From positions 1 to 64,000 of the forward strand of contig JAZNYG010000064.1 of NCBI GenBank assembly GCA_045594245.1: DNA of 64,000 bases, written 5' to 3'. The position numbers and the translations under genes are program-made. Source of the stretch: UBA1189 sp045594245. GTDB lineage: Bacteria; Bacteroidota; Bacteroidia; Bacteroidales; Bacteroidaceae. The notes below the pieces were generated by a model, which saw only the letters and a list, made by a program, of their open reading frames with translations, ran no database searches and had not been told where the DNA came from. This document shows positions 34,513 through 43,318 of the stretch, in pieces (position 1 is the first letter of the stretch; each line of letters starts with the position of its first letter).

Positions 34513-35271
34513 TTAGCGACGGCGAAACTCTGAACAGGTGATGGCTGTGGCAATAGCCACATTGAGTGATTCCGATGTGGCACTTCCTTTGGGAAAGTTG
34601 GGAATGAACAGTTTGTCGTTAATATGTAGTTTGGTGGCAAGACTGATACCATTCCCTTCGTTGCCCATGACGATGATACCGTTTGTGCTCAGAGGCTCAT
34701 TGTAAATGTCGTTCCCTTCCAAGAACGTGCCGTAAATCGGAACTAGGGGATATTGGGTGCGTATGGTTTGTAAAAAGTCGGGTAGATTGACATAGTGGAC
34801 ATTTACTCGTGCTATAGCTCCCATGGTCGCTTGTATCGTTTTGGGGCTGTAGGCATCGACAGTGCCTATGGAACAAAATATGTGCTTGATTCCAAACCAG
34901 TCGGCAATACGTATGATTGTGCCTAGATTGCCCGGGTCTTGTATGTCGTCCAAGGCTAGGCAAAGCTCTTCTGTAACATTGTCTGCAGGAAGTCGGTGCT
35001 GGGGTATCTCAAAGATGGCTAATACATCTTGTGGGGCCTTCAGAAAACTGGCACTGCACAGTTCCTTCTCTGTGATTTCAATAACCTCAGCAGCCTTGAT
35101 CTGGGGGTGTTGGCTTAGCCACGCCTGAGTGGCTATTATCAGTCGGCAGGGGAAGTGTGGGAGAAGGTCGCTGACAACCTTCGGACCCTCTGCTACAAAT
35201 AGTTGCTCCTCTCTGCGCTTTTTCTTTTGTCCCAGTGACTGAATGAGTTTTATTTTTGCCTTGCTTAACAT
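34513..35271 (-). CDS. TrmH/SpoU-family RNA 2'-O-methyltransferase
   Basis: This is a 252-residue SPOUT methyltransferase: N-terminal substrate-binding part (IKLIQSLGQKKKRREEQLFVAEG), then the knot domain with motif 1 LDDIQDPGNLGTIIR, motif 2 IVMGNEGNGIS and motif 3 IPNFPKGSATSESLNVAIA. It methylates a ribose in rRNA or tRNA; the exact site is not known. The start at 35271 is certain to be better than the ATG 15 codons upstream (35316), because the -7 element lies at 35292-35299, between the two. Confidence 0.9.
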   Translation of the reverse strand: MLSKAKIKLIQSLGQKKKRREEQLFVAEGPKVVSDLLPHFPCRLIIATQAWLSQHPQIKAAEVIEITEKELCSASFLKAPQDVLAIFEIPQHRLPADNVTEELCLALDDIQDPGNLGTIIRIADWFGIKHIFCSIGTVDAYSPKTIQATMGAIARVNVHYVNLPDFLQTIRTQYPLVPIYGTFLEGNDIYNEPLSTNGIIVMGNEGNGISLATKLHINDKLFIPNFPKGSATSESLNVAIATAITCSEFRRR

Positions 35272-35291
35272 ATCTGGTTGGTGTTTGCGTG

Positions 35292-35299
35292 CAAAGATA
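35292..35299 (-). promoter_or_regulatory. -7 element of RNA methyltransferase gene
   Basis: The minus strand reads TATCTTTG, 20 bases before the chosen start; it decides the start codon. Confidence 0.65.
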
Positions 35300-35523
35300 C
35301 AAAATGTAAATGACAACTGAATAATTGTAGGCTGATAATAACAGTTGTGGCTGGAGTATTTGAACCTATTTCAGGGAAAATAACTGGGCTATTTCTCTCT
35401 TAGAATTGAACTCTTGAGAAAATTGTTTGTTAATTTCATAATTAAATCTCTTTTATTTGTTAATAATCTTTATGCGGTGGGTTAATAAATGTTTATTTTC
35501 TGTGTGGTGATTAAGAAGTCGTG

Positions 35524-35531
35524 TATATTTG
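35524..35531 (+). promoter_or_regulatory. -7 element of sensor kinase gene, almost leaderless
   Basis: TATATTTG ends 4 bases before the ATG at 35536, so transcription would start at or next to the start codon. Confidence 0.6.
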
Positions 35532-35535
35532 CAAT

Positions 35536-37047
35536 ATGAAAAAGAGGACGATTATTATATTGGGCTTGATTATGGGTTGCTCATTCCTCGCCTTGCTTTC
35601 TTTGCAAGTACGGTATATAGAGGAGATGGTGACGATGCGCCGTGAGCAATTTGATGAGTCGGTGAAGCGTAGTCTCTACAATGCCGCTCATAAATTGGAA
35701 CTGTATGAGACGATGCGCTATCTGGAAAAGGATGCCGCTGAAGCTGAGGCATCTGCCAATAAGCAGAACATGGGCGTGGAGATACACCAATATGATTTCA
35801 GAAATTCGAAAGATGGCAAGGTGTCGTCGTTTGAGATGCGTACGATCATTATGCCGCGTCGTCAGAATCAGCCGGAAAGCAAGAATATCCCCGAGGCTTC
35901 GCGTTCGTTGCAGGATATCATCCGTAGTCGCTATGCACATCAGCGGGCACTGATGGATGAGGTCATCTATAAGATTCTATATACGGCAAGCAACCAGCCG
36001 CTGGAGAAGCGTGTCAACTTCAGGGCACTGGACCGTGACCTGCAGGCGGAGCTGCTCAACAATGGTATTGACATACCTTATCATTTTACCGTATCGACCA
36101 GTGATGGACGTGAAGTATATCGCTGCTCTGACTATGAGGCTACCGGAGAAGATCATGCCTATTCACAAATTTTATTTGGCAACGACCCTCCCAGCAAGAT
36201 GGGTGTGCTGAAAATTCATTTCCCTACAATGAACAGTTATATATTTAGTTCTGTTCGTTTTATGATACCTGCTCTGTTCTTTACAGTAGTGTTGTGCGTA
36301 ACATTTATGTTTACCATTTATATTATATTTAGGCAGAAGAAGGTAACGGAACTAAAAAATGACTTTATCAATAATATGACGCACGAGCTCAAGACACCTA
36401 TCTCGACCATCTCGTTGGCTTCACAGATGCTGACCGATAACTCCGTGTCAAAATCGCCGCAGATGCTGCAGCATATTACGGGCATTATCAATGATGAGAC
36501 CAAGCGCCTGCGCTTCCTGGTGGAAAAGGTGTTGCAGATATCCCTGTTTGAAGAGCAGAAGGGTACAATGAAGACGCGCGAGCTTGACATGAATGAGTTG
36601 CTCACGGGAGTGGTGAATACATTTGCTCTCAAGGTGGAGAAGAACGACGGTACCTTGGTGACGCACCTGGATGCCACACGGCCGATTGTGCTGGCCGATG
36701 AAATGCACATCACCAATGTGGTGTTCAACCTGCTCGACAATGCCGTGAAATATAAGCGGACTGATGAGGCACTTCGCTTGACGGTGCGTACCTGGAATGA
36801 CCATGATAAGTTCTGCCTGTCGATACAGGACAATGGTATTGGTATTAAGAAGGAGAACCTGAAGCGTGTGTTTGATCGTTTCTATCGTGTGCACACCGGC
36901 AATCTGCACGATGTGAAGGGGTTTGGACTCGGTTTGGCGTATGTGAAAAAAGTCATTCAAGATCATCGTGGTTCTATACGGGCCGAAAGTGAACTGGGTG
37001 TAGGCACTAAATTTATAATTGTATTACCTTTATTAAATAGCAAGTAA
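35536..37047 (+). CDS. rprX: sensor histidine kinase, RprX-like
   Basis: This 503-residue membrane kinase has TM1 at about 5-25, a periplasmic sensor region of some 200 residues, TM2 at about 238-262, then the dimerisation/phosphoacceptor helix FINNMTHELKTPIS with His283. The ATPase has N-box NVVFNLLDNAVKY, G1 QDNGIGI and G2 GFGLGLAYVK. Sequence and pairing resemble RprX of Bacteroides fragilis. The start is ATG 35536; a frame start at 35521 lies in the promoter. rprY follows 2 bases later. The signal is unknown. Confidence 0.9.
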   Translation: MKKRTIIILGLIMGCSFLALLSLQVRYIEEMVTMRREQFDESVKRSLYNAAHKLELYETMRYLEKDAAEAEASANKQNMGVEIHQYDFRNSKDGKVSSFEMRTIIMPRRQNQPESKNIPEASRSLQDIIRSRYAHQRALMDEVIYKILYTASNQPLEKRVNFRALDRDLQAELLNNGIDIPYHFTVSTSDGREVYRCSDYEATGEDHAYSQILFGNDPPSKMGVLKIHFPTMNSYIFSSVRFMIPALFFTVVLCVTFMFTIYIIFRQKKVTELKNDFINNMTHELKTPISTISLASQMLTDNSVSKSPQMLQHITGIINDETKRLRFLVEKVLQISLFEEQKGTMKTRELDMNELLTGVVNTFALKVEKNDGTLVTHLDATRPIVLADEMHITNVVFNLLDNAVKYKRTDEALRLTVRTWNDHDKFCLSIQDNGIGIKKENLKRVFDRFYRVHTGNLHDVKGFGLGLAYVKKVIQDHRGSIRAESELGVGTKFIIVLPLLNSK

Positions 37048-37049
37048 CT

Positions 37050-37751
37050 ATGGGCGAAAAGTTAAGTATTTTGCTGTGCGAAGATGATGAGAATCTTGGC
37101 ATGCTTTTAAGAGAGTATCTGAACGCTAAGGGGTATAGCGCAGAGTTGTATCCTGATGGCGAGGCTGGCTATAAGGCTTTCCTGAAGAATAAGTATGACT
37201 TGTGCGTGCTCGATGTGATGATGCCGAAGAAAGACGGATTTACATTGGCGCAGGAGATACGTCAAACAAATGCGGAAGTGCCCATTATCTTCCTGACGGC
37301 CAAGACACTGAAGGAGGATGTGCTCGAAGGCTTTAAGATTGGTGCTGATGACTATCTCACCAAGCCGTTCAGCATGGAGGAGCTCACCTTCCGTATCGAG
37401 GCTATTCTCCGTCGTGTGCGTGGCAAGAAAAGCAAGGAGACCAATATGTATAAGATTGGACGTTTCACCTTTGACACGCAGAAGCAGCTGCTCACTATCG
37501 GTGACCGTCAGTCGAAACTTACGACAAAGGAGTCGGAACTGCTGGCGCTGCTGTGTGCACATGCCAATGAAATCTTGCAGCGTGACTTCGCGCTCAAGAC
37601 AATCTGGATTGACGACAATTATTTCAATGCACGTAGCATGGATGTATATATCACCAAGCTACGCAAGCATCTGAAGGATGATGAGAGCATTGAGATTATC
37701 AATATCCACGGCAAGGGATATAAGCTGATTATTCCCGAAGCGGAAAGTTGA
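37050..37751 (+). CDS. rprY: OmpR-family response regulator, RprY-like
   Basis: This is a 233-residue regulator with a receiver domain (acid pocket Glu11-Asp12-Asp13, phosphoacceptor Asp55 in LCVLDVMMPKKDG, Lys105 in DYLTKPFS) and a C-terminal winged helix (LTTKESELLALLCAHANEIL, RSMDVYITKLRKHLK). It is expected to be phosphorylated by the kinase encoded just upstream. In Bacteroides the homologous pair affects outer-membrane and stress-related genes. A terminator follows at 37819-37852. Confidence 0.93.
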   Translation: MGEKLSILLCEDDENLGMLLREYLNAKGYSAELYPDGEAGYKAFLKNKYDLCVLDVMMPKKDGFTLAQEIRQTNAEVPIIFLTAKTLKEDVLEGFKIGADDYLTKPFSMEELTFRIEAILRRVRGKKSKETNMYKIGRFTFDTQKQLLTIGDRQSKLTTKESELLALLCAHANEILQRDFALKTIWIDDNYFNARSMDVYITKLRKHLKDDESIEIINIHGKGYKLIIPEAES

Positions 37752-37818
37752 TGTGCTTCTGTGAGCATGAAGTGCTAGATACTCCTTAGCTGTAATCGCG
37801 GGGAGATGATTGCAAATG

Positions 37819-37852
37819 AGAGGGTGTGTCCGAACGAAAGGATGCACCCTCT
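37819..37852 (+). terminator. terminator of rprXY operon
   Basis: The stem AGAGGGTGTGTCC/GGATGCACCCTCT has two G-U pairs and is followed by TCTT. It lies in the gene-free gap 37752-38072, which otherwise holds only the next promoter and leader. Confidence 0.75.
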
Positions 37853-37929
37853 TCTTATATTCTTGCTGTGTCTCCCAGGTAATAGTTAAAATCATGGTAT
37901 TATATTTTGTTTGTTTCACTAACTGGTAG

Positions 37930-37937
37930 TATCTTTG
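37930..37937 (+). promoter_or_regulatory. -7 element of lipoprotein gene
   Basis: TATCTTTG, with TTTG repeats about 20 bases upstream. The leader to the start at 38073 is about 130 bases, long for this genome; no known riboswitch was recognised in it. Confidence 0.6.
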
Positions 37938-38072
37938 CAGTAGATATTCGCACGATATGGATGGCTTCTCTCCTTATTGGGAGGGTGTAGTACCTGTATT
38001 GAAAAGATAAGCATGGAAGAATAGCCCGAAGGATTCGATTAATAAATATTTAACAACAAAAAAATAGACAAA

Positions 38073-38813
38073 ATGAAAAGAATGATGAACAAGTACCTAT
38101 TGATGGCATTTGTCGTGATGGGTATGTGCATGACATCATGCAAGAAAGAATTTGAGCTCAATGAAACTTCTGTAACTCTTAATCATGGTGATAAGTATAC
38201 CATCGGTTATGAAAATGGCTCTAATCTTGTTTTTACATCGGACAATCCGTATGTGGCAATGATTGATGAGGGTGGGGTAGTAACTGCCAACTTTGTAGGT
38301 GAGGCAACTATTAATGTGTCAGCCAGTGAAGGTGAGCAGTCGTTGAAAGTCACTGTAGCACCACTATATACTACATACGAAGAGCCATGCCTTGATTTTT
38401 CTATGACTAAATCAGAGGTTAAGGATATGTACAAGGATTCCTATTTGGGCGTAAGTGTTGATGGGAATTCATTGTTCTTTGATGGAGAAGGCAGCTATGC
38501 ATATCAATATAGTTTTATTGATGGAGAGCTACAATCTGTTTATGTGTGGTGTCAATATACTTCATTGGAAAAAGTACTGGTTTTTCTAGATGAACGTTAT
38601 CCTTATGTAGATGAAAGCGAGGGAGTATACATATATACTAACGCGTTGGATTTAGGTTTGGGAGTAATGGAATATAAGGGACATCCGAATTTTGGTTATG
38701 GAGTCGCTGTATGTTACATCCCAGTAGATTTTAGTGAGGAGACTAATAGCAGAAGTGTTGCCATACTTAAGAATGGCTTTGGAAATATGCTTAATACCGC
38801 AATTGCGAAATGA
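38073..38813 (+). CDS. lipoprotein with Ig-like (BIG2-type) domain
   Basis: This 246-residue protein has a lipobox MTSC (Cys near residue 24) followed by KKEFELNETSVTLNHGDKYTI, the opening of a bacterial Ig-like group 2 domain; GVVTANFVGEATINVSA completes it (about residues 28-93). The remaining 150 residues are unrecognised, rich in Tyr and acidic residues. It is likely anchored to a membrane, facing the periplasm or outside. Lower GC than the neighbours. It stands alone with its own promoter; function unknown. Confidence 0.75.
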   Translation: MKRMMNKYLLMAFVVMGMCMTSCKKEFELNETSVTLNHGDKYTIGYENGSNLVFTSDNPYVAMIDEGGVVTANFVGEATINVSASEGEQSLKVTVAPLYTTYEEPCLDFSMTKSEVKDMYKDSYLGVSVDGNSLFFDGEGSYAYQYSFIDGELQSVYVWCQYTSLEKVLVFLDERYPYVDESEGVYIYTNALDLGLGVMEYKGHPNFGYGVAVCYIPVDFSEETNSRSVAILKNGFGNMLNTAIAK

Positions 38814-38885
38814 TTGATTTTTTCTTTTCAGTCTGCAAAATAGTTGCTATCTTCGCAAACTGAAATGATAAATAAGAGAAGAACA

Positions 38886-39296
38886 ATGAAAAAAGTAACC
38901 AATCTGTTAGTTGCCGTTATGGCTGTGCTTGTTATGGCAAGTTGTGCTGAGAAGAAATCTATGGAGTCACTCAATGGTGAATGGAATGTAATTGCTATTG
39001 GTGAGATGGCTGTACCTGACTCTGTAGGTGCATTTATTGGATTCAATGTTGCAGAGCAACTTATCTATGGCAGCACTGGTTGCAACCAGCTTACTGGCGC
39101 AATGCCTGTTGAGGTTAATCCCGAAACTCTGATGTTTGGTGCTATGGGTAGCACTCGTATGATGTGCGCCGATATGACCATTGAGGATGCCATGCTACCA
39201 GCTATGGGGCAAGTGGTAGACTTCAAGGTTGATGGTAGCAATCTCTATCTTCTTGATGCAGCCGGCAATACCGTGCTTTCTTTGGAGAAGCGTTGA
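38886..39296 (+). CDS. META-domain (HslJ-like) lipoprotein
   Basis: This is a 136-residue lipoprotein: signal with lipobox MASC, then a single META domain (LNGEWNVIAIGE, FIGFNVAEQLIYGSTGCNQLTG, MTIEDAMLPAM). META/HslJ proteins are small outer-membrane-associated proteins linked to stress or heat resistance, with no known enzymatic activity. The start at 38886 is chosen because the signal peptide begins there; an in-frame ATG at 38844 would add 14 residues before it. Confidence 0.82.
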   Translation: MKKVTNLLVAVMAVLVMASCAEKKSMESLNGEWNVIAIGEMAVPDSVGAFIGFNVAEQLIYGSTGCNQLTGAMPVEVNPETLMFGAMGSTRMMCADMTIEDAMLPAMGQVVDFKVDGSNLYLLDAAGNTVLSLEKR

Positions 39297-39314
39297 TAAG
39301 ATTTTCCAATTGTT

Positions 39315-39348
39315 ATAAGAGGGTGCGTCAGATGATGCACCCTCTTAT
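39315..39348. terminator. bidirectional terminator
   Basis: The stem ATAAGAGGGTGC/GCACCCTCTTAT is followed by TTTTAG and lies between converging genes. Confidence 0.8.
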
Positions 39349-39416
39349 TTTAGTGGTGGGGAGTATCTTGCGCAATAGCAGAACCCCAACTGCTGCCGTG
39401 AATGTAGATAGGGTAG

Positions 39417-40106
39417 CTATAGTCTTGCCACGTCAGTTACAGTGAGGACTGTATCCTTTACTTGGAAACGGATGTCGTAGCCCTCGTAAGGCATACCATA
39501 TACCTTGGTGGGATCGTCTTGATAGTGGGGACGAGGGTCGAGGGAGAGTACGTGGATAAGTGCTTTGAGGCTCTCGGCAGTGAAGTATGACTGCAGATGT
39601 AGGGGAAACTCTACGGTGAGTTTCTGCCAATGATGTTCATCGACGAAGCCGCTCCGTGCATCGGGATGGCTATCGGCATAGGTCACGTAGGGCTTGATGT
39701 CGTAGATGGGAGTACTATCCATAAGGTCTGCCCCAAGCACGTGGATGATGGGGCCTTCGGTGGAACTTTGCTCTATGCGCTCAATGCGAGCCGAGGACAG
39801 TCCTATGGGGTTGGGACGGTAGGGTGATCGGGTGGCAAAGACCCCCATCTGGGTATTCCCACCGAGAAGGGGAGGGCGTACCGTGGGTTGCCATGAGGTG
39901 GCGCCGCGCTCTTTGCGGCTCCTGTTGGCAGAGAACTCCCATATAATCCAAAGGTAGTCGAAGCCGTTGAGCCCTCGTAGCGCATCGAGGTTCCGATATT
40001 CGGGGGTAAAGACGATACGGCCGCGCAACTCTGCTACAATGCCACTTTGTCGCGGTATGCCGAATTTTGTAGGAAAGGCGCTATGGAAGTAGGCGATGGG
40101 TTTCAT
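39417..40106 (-). CDS. trmO: tRNA (N6-threonylcarbamoyl-A37) methyltransferase, TrmO family
   Basis: This is a 229-residue protein of the TrmO/YaeB/VirR family. GIPRQSGIV, LNGFDYLWIIWEF, GVFATRSPYRPNPIGLS and the DIKPYV motif mark the single-sheet beta-barrel SAM enzyme, and an extra C-terminal domain follows (about residues 160-229). It adds the N6-methyl to t6A at position 37 of tRNA. tsaC, which acts earlier in t6A synthesis, is also in this window (56734). It overlaps the upstream metallo-hydrolase gene by 4 bases. Confidence 0.88.
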   Translation of the reverse strand: MKPIAYFHSAFPTKFGIPRQSGIVAELRGRIVFTPEYRNLDALRGLNGFDYLWIIWEFSANRSRKERGATSWQPTVRPPLLGGNTQMGVFATRSPYRPNPIGLSSARIERIEQSSTEGPIIHVLGADLMDSTPIYDIKPYVTYADSHPDARSGFVDEHHWQKLTVEFPLHLQSYFTAESLKALIHVLSLDPRPHYQDDPTKVYGMPYEGYDIRFQVKDTVLTVTDVARL

Positions 40107-40741
40107 ATGTAGGGATTGTATTGCATCTCATCACCGATGGAGGTGGGACCGCCATGTCCTGGGTATACGACGGTAGACTGGGGGAGGCTGAGTAGGCGTG
40201 TCTGAATGGATTGGATGAGCTGGGCATAGTTGCCGTCAGAGAAGTCGGTACGACCGATAGAACTCTGGAATAGGGTGTCGCCAGCAAAGAGTATTCCTGC
40301 ATCCTTGGCGTAGAAGCACATGCCGCCGGCCGAATGACCTGGTGTCGCAATACACTCTAGCGTGCTGTTGCCGAGGATAAGAATGTCGCCATCGTGGAGT
40401 GGGTGGCTTACAGGGCGGGGAGCACTGTTGGGACTGATACCAAAGCGGGTAATGGTAATGGTGAAGTTGTCGAGCCAGGGGGAATCGAAAAGGCTGGCGC
40501 TGAGCTTTACTCCATAGGTGTCTTCCACAAAGGAAACTCCGAAGATGTGGTCGAAGTGGAGGTGGGTACACAGAAGATACTTCACTTGCAGTTTCTGTTC
40601 ACGGACGAACTTGGTGAGTTGATGCTTCTCTTCTTCCCAATAGAATCCTGGATCGATGATTGCTGCTTCTCGTGAGTTCTCGTCATAGACCACGAAGCAG
40701 TTTTCGTGGAGCATGTTGCAGATGAATGTCTGTATTTTCAT
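40103..40741 (-). CDS. metallo-beta-lactamase-fold hydrolase
   Basis: This 212-residue enzyme of the glyoxalase II/MBL fold has metal motif THLHFDH, then PGHSAGG, FAGDTLF and the last ligand in VYPGHGGPTS. The family includes hydroxyacyl-glutathione hydrolases and other small thioester or phosphodiester hydrolases; the substrate is unknown here. It is the first gene of a two-gene unit with trmO, with a -7 box at 40808-40815. Confidence 0.85.
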   Translation of the reverse strand: MKIQTFICNMLHENCFVVYDENSREAAIIDPGFYWEEEKHQLTKFVREQKLQVKYLLCTHLHFDHIFGVSFVEDTYGVKLSASLFDSPWLDNFTITITRFGISPNSAPRPVSHPLHDGDILILGNSTLECIATPGHSAGGMCFYAKDAGILFAGDTLFQSSIGRTDFSDGNYAQLIQSIQTRLLSLPQSTVVYPGHGGPTSIGDEMQYNPYI

Positions 40742-40807
40742 AAATATGTAGTTGTCAGTAGAGGATTATAATAGGTTTACAAAATTCGCCAATTATTTCG
40801 AGATATG

Positions 40808-40815
40808 CAAAAGTA
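40808..40815 (-). promoter_or_regulatory. -7 element of MBL hydrolase-trmO unit
   Basis: The minus strand reads TACTTTTG, about 67 bases before the start codon. Confidence 0.5.
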
Positions 40816-40851
40816 GCTTGGAAATAGTTCTTGGAGAAGGATATGTCGGCA

Positions 40852-40893
40852 AAGGAAATCGGCAGTACTCCGTGGAGCACTGCCGATTTCCTT
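40852..40893 (-). terminator. terminator of V-ATPase operon
   Basis: The 15-base stem AAGGAAATCGGCAGT/ACTGCCGATTTCCTT lies just after the last operon gene. On the minus strand it is followed by TTTGCC. Confidence 0.75.
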
Positions 40894-40909
40894 ATTCTAT
40901 TGGCAATAA

Positions 40910-41365
40910 TTATGCTACAGCTGAGCCAATGAGGAACACGCCTGCGAGAGCTACGATAGCGTAGAGCTCGGGGAATACGGCGAAGATCAAGGTCTTGGAG
41001 AACACGTCGTGCCCCTGACCGATGGCGGCCATACCATTAGCACATACCTGACCCTGACGGATAGCAGAGAACAAGCCTACGAGACCGAGGGCGATACCAC
41101 CACCAAACACGGCAGCTGCCTGCAGTGAAGTGATATCAGCGGTGAGGATACCGAAGCTGTTGAGCAAGAAGTAACCTGCGAAACCGTAAAGACCCTGTGT
41201 ACCGGGAAGAGCGGTGAGCACGAGGAAGTTACCGAACTTGTCCACCTTCTTCAATGCACCAAGACCTGCATTACCGGCGATTGTCACACCGTAAGCTGAA
41301 CCAATACCCGAAAGGGCAATCATCAAACCAATGCCTACATAGGCAATCAAAAGATTTGCATCCAT
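40910..41365 (-). CDS. atpK: V-type ATPase subunit K (membrane rotor ring)
   Basis: This is a 151-residue protein with four membrane helices made of two hairpin halves. The first carries ALPGTQGLYGF (Leu53, Thr56, Gln57), the second IRQGQV (Gln104) and PELYAI (Glu133). These match the Na+-binding residues Leu61, Thr64, Gln65, Gln110 and Glu139 of Enterococcus hirae NtpK, so sodium rather than proton coupling is likely. It is the last gene of the operon. The gap to atpI (160 bases) holds a 29-base inverted-repeat element. Confidence 0.93.
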   Translation of the reverse strand: MDANLLIAYVGIGLMIALSGIGSAYGVTIAGNAGLGALKKVDKFGNFLVLTALPGTQGLYGFAGYFLLNSFGILTADITSLQAAAVFGGGIALGLVGLFSAIRQGQVCANGMAAIGQGHDVFSKTLIFAVFPELYAIVALAGVFLIGSAVA

Positions 41366-41421
41366 AATAATTTTTTGTTTTAAGTTGTTATTAATTTTGT
41401 TTTTACTTTTTTCTTTCTTTT

Positions 41422-41502
41422 GTCATCCTGAACGAAGTGAAGGATCTCGCGCAAGGACTAAGTAAGAGATTCTGCGAGATTCTTCGCGTTGCTCAGAATG
41501 AC
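41422..41502. repeat. 81-base inverted-repeat element between atpI and atpK
   Basis: 29-base imperfect arms (GTCATCCTGAACGAAGTG at 41422, its inverse ending at 41502) enclose 23 bases. A single arm of the same family (CATTTAGAACGAAGTGAA) lies within the structured RNA at about 25838-25855. It is a common type of Bacteroidetes intergenic repeat. Confidence 0.7.
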
Positions 41503-41524
41503 ATTATACGATGTTTTCGTATTC

Positions 41525-43318
41525 TTATTTCTTAAAAGGTTTATACGCATTACCGCCACCTTCGTAACCCGAGTTCTTGAAGAACTCCACGAACGTCAGA
41601 CGCATGGGGTGAACCATAGAGCCGAGGATATTCATGAAGATATTCAAGCCGTGACCGATGACGAAGATGATAGCTGTAACGATGAAGCCCAATACGGGAA
41701 CATCGGGACTCATACCTGTAGCCAAGCTGTTGAACACGCTGGCCAGGATACCTCCCGAGAGACCGAGGGCGAAAAGACGTACGTAGGAGAGCACGTCGCC
41801 CAACAGGCCGGTTACCATATTATAGGCATCCCACAGGCCAAGACCGATGTTGAGGAAGATGTTCTTACCAGGGCTGTTGTAAAGGAGTACCATGCAGCCG
41901 GCAAGAATCATCACTACCATAAACCATACGGAATCAGTGGATCCCGTGAGTACACCTACGGCAACACCAACGAGCAGCAGTATCCATCCGATAGTGCTCA
42001 CAGCATACTTGAAGCCCAACTGAATGGTGAGATTCACGGCCTTGAGCATCATGCCGAAGAGTATCTGCACGCATCCGATGATGAGCGAGAGGTAGAACAT
42101 GGCCTGATTGTCCTGGAAGAGCAACGCCTTCATCTTCTGGAAGAAGGGAAGGTCGATATCGTACAGGCTGAAACCGAATGCCGTACCTGTGAGTGTACCG
42201 CAAATCACCGTGGAGAGTCCAAAGAGGAATACCAACGAGCTCTTGAACTCGGGATTGATGAGCTGGAAGAGCTTGGTGAAGATGGGCAATGCCAACATAA
42301 TCAGTGCTCCGTAGCCCATGTCGCCAAGGCAGAGGCCGAAGAACACGAGGAAGAAAGGTGCGAAGAACATCGTCAGGTCCAACTCGCCATACTTGGGCAA
42401 CATATACAGCTTGGTCAGCGGCTCGAAGAGTCGGAAGAACTTGTTGTTGCTCAACTGGATAGGTATATCATCCTCGGGAGTGGGGTCATCAACCTGATAG
42501 AAATGTCCTGTCTTGTCAAGGCTCTCGCGTACCTCGGGCAACACCTTCTCGGGAGCCCATCCCTGGAGCAGCATGAGCTTGTCGCCTGCAACGCTATCGG
42601 CACTGAGGGCAACCTTGGCAAAGCTGATCTCGCTCTGCAAAGCCTCGTGGGCAGCCTTGAGGTCGGCCAGATGGTTGGCGGCAAAGTCCGCAATCCTCTG
42701 CTCTATAGCTGCATTGCCAGTCTTGAGTGCTTCGAGTTCGGCTACCACATTGCCCAGTGAGGTTTGCGGCAGTCGGCACATCTCGGCTTCGATGCTGATT
42801 TCGGTGCCGGGAGCAGTAACGGTGATGAAGTAGACCTTCGACTTGTCCTGATTGATGACAATGGCATTGTACTCGCTTTCCCATTCCTCTTTATATAGGC
42901 GGGGAGCGCAAGCAAAGAAGTTGATGTCATAGCCTGCCTTCACGAGACGCTCTACCGATGCGGGGTCAAAGTCGCCCCATGGCATCAATGCCTGCTCGTC
43001 CTTGATGAGGAGCTGCTGACGCTGTTCGTTGACGGCCTTGTCGGCGAGGAGTTGGTCGTATTGCTCAAGTAATTCAGAGGGCTCGGAGAACTCTGAGTTC
43101 TCGGAGGACTCAGACTTGGCTTCCACCTTCTGCAAAGCCTCAATAGCTGTAGCATAGCGCGACAAGAGGCGCATCTGCTCCTGAACTTCTGCATCATCAA
43201 GTGCGCCCTGTTGCTTCTCAATCACGTGAAGCACGCCAAGTTCACCCATTCTGTCGAGGAATTCCTTATACTCCTTATAGAATACGAGGAATGTGAGTTT
43301 TTTCATTCTTGTTATCAT
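41525..43318 (-). CDS. atpI: V-type ATPase subunit I (membrane stator)
   Basis: This is a 597-residue protein with a coiled-coil cytoplasmic N-terminal half and about seven membrane helices in the C-terminal half (FFAPFFLVFFGLCLGDMGYG, GLLGDVLSYVRLFALGLSGG). It forms the static ion path beside the K ring. The ATG overlaps the atpD stop by 4 bases. Residues about 68-83 (SESSENSEFSEPSE) are encoded by a TCNGAG simple repeat inside the coiled coil, absent from usual family members as far as I recall. Confidence 0.92.
   Translation of the reverse strand: MITRMKKLTFLVFYKEYKEFLDRMGELGVLHVIEKQQGALDDAEVQEQMRLLSRYATAIEALQKVEAKSESSENSEFSEPSELLEQYDQLLADKAVNEQRQQLLIKDEQALMPWGDFDPASVERLVKAGYDINFFACAPRLYKEEWESEYNAIVINQDKSKVYFITVTAPGTEISIEAEMCRLPQTSLGNVVAELEALKTGNAAIEQRIADFAANHLADLKAAHEALQSEISFAKVALSADSVAGDKLMLLQGWAPEKVLPEVRESLDKTGHFYQVDDPTPEDDIPIQLSNNKFFRLFEPLTKLYMLPKYGELDLTMFFAPFFLVFFGLCLGDMGYGALIMLALPIFTKLFQLINPEFKSSLVFLFGLSTVICGTLTGTAFGFSLYDIDLPFFQKMKALLFQDNQAMFYLSLIIGCVQILFGMMLKAVNLTIQLGFKYAVSTIGWILLLVGVAVGVLTGSTDSVWFMVVMILAGCMVLLYNSPGKNIFLNIGLGLWDAYNMVTGLLGDVLSYVRLFALGLSGGILASVFNSLATGMSPDVPVLGFIVTAIIFVIGHGLNIFMNILGSMVHPMRLTFVEFFKNSGYEGGGNAYKPFKK
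43072..43116. repeat. TCNGAG simple repeat inside atpI
   Basis: Imperfect units of TCTCGGAGGA/TCAGAGGG type are read in frame as Ser/Glu-rich residues. It is the same family as 3809-3850, 5231-5262 and 18254-18316. Confidence 0.6.

Noticed and set aside
41489..42760. 423-residue plus-strand frame opposite atpI
   Set aside because: Antisense shadow of a well-supported V-ATPase gene; His/Glu-rich composition typical of reverse frames.
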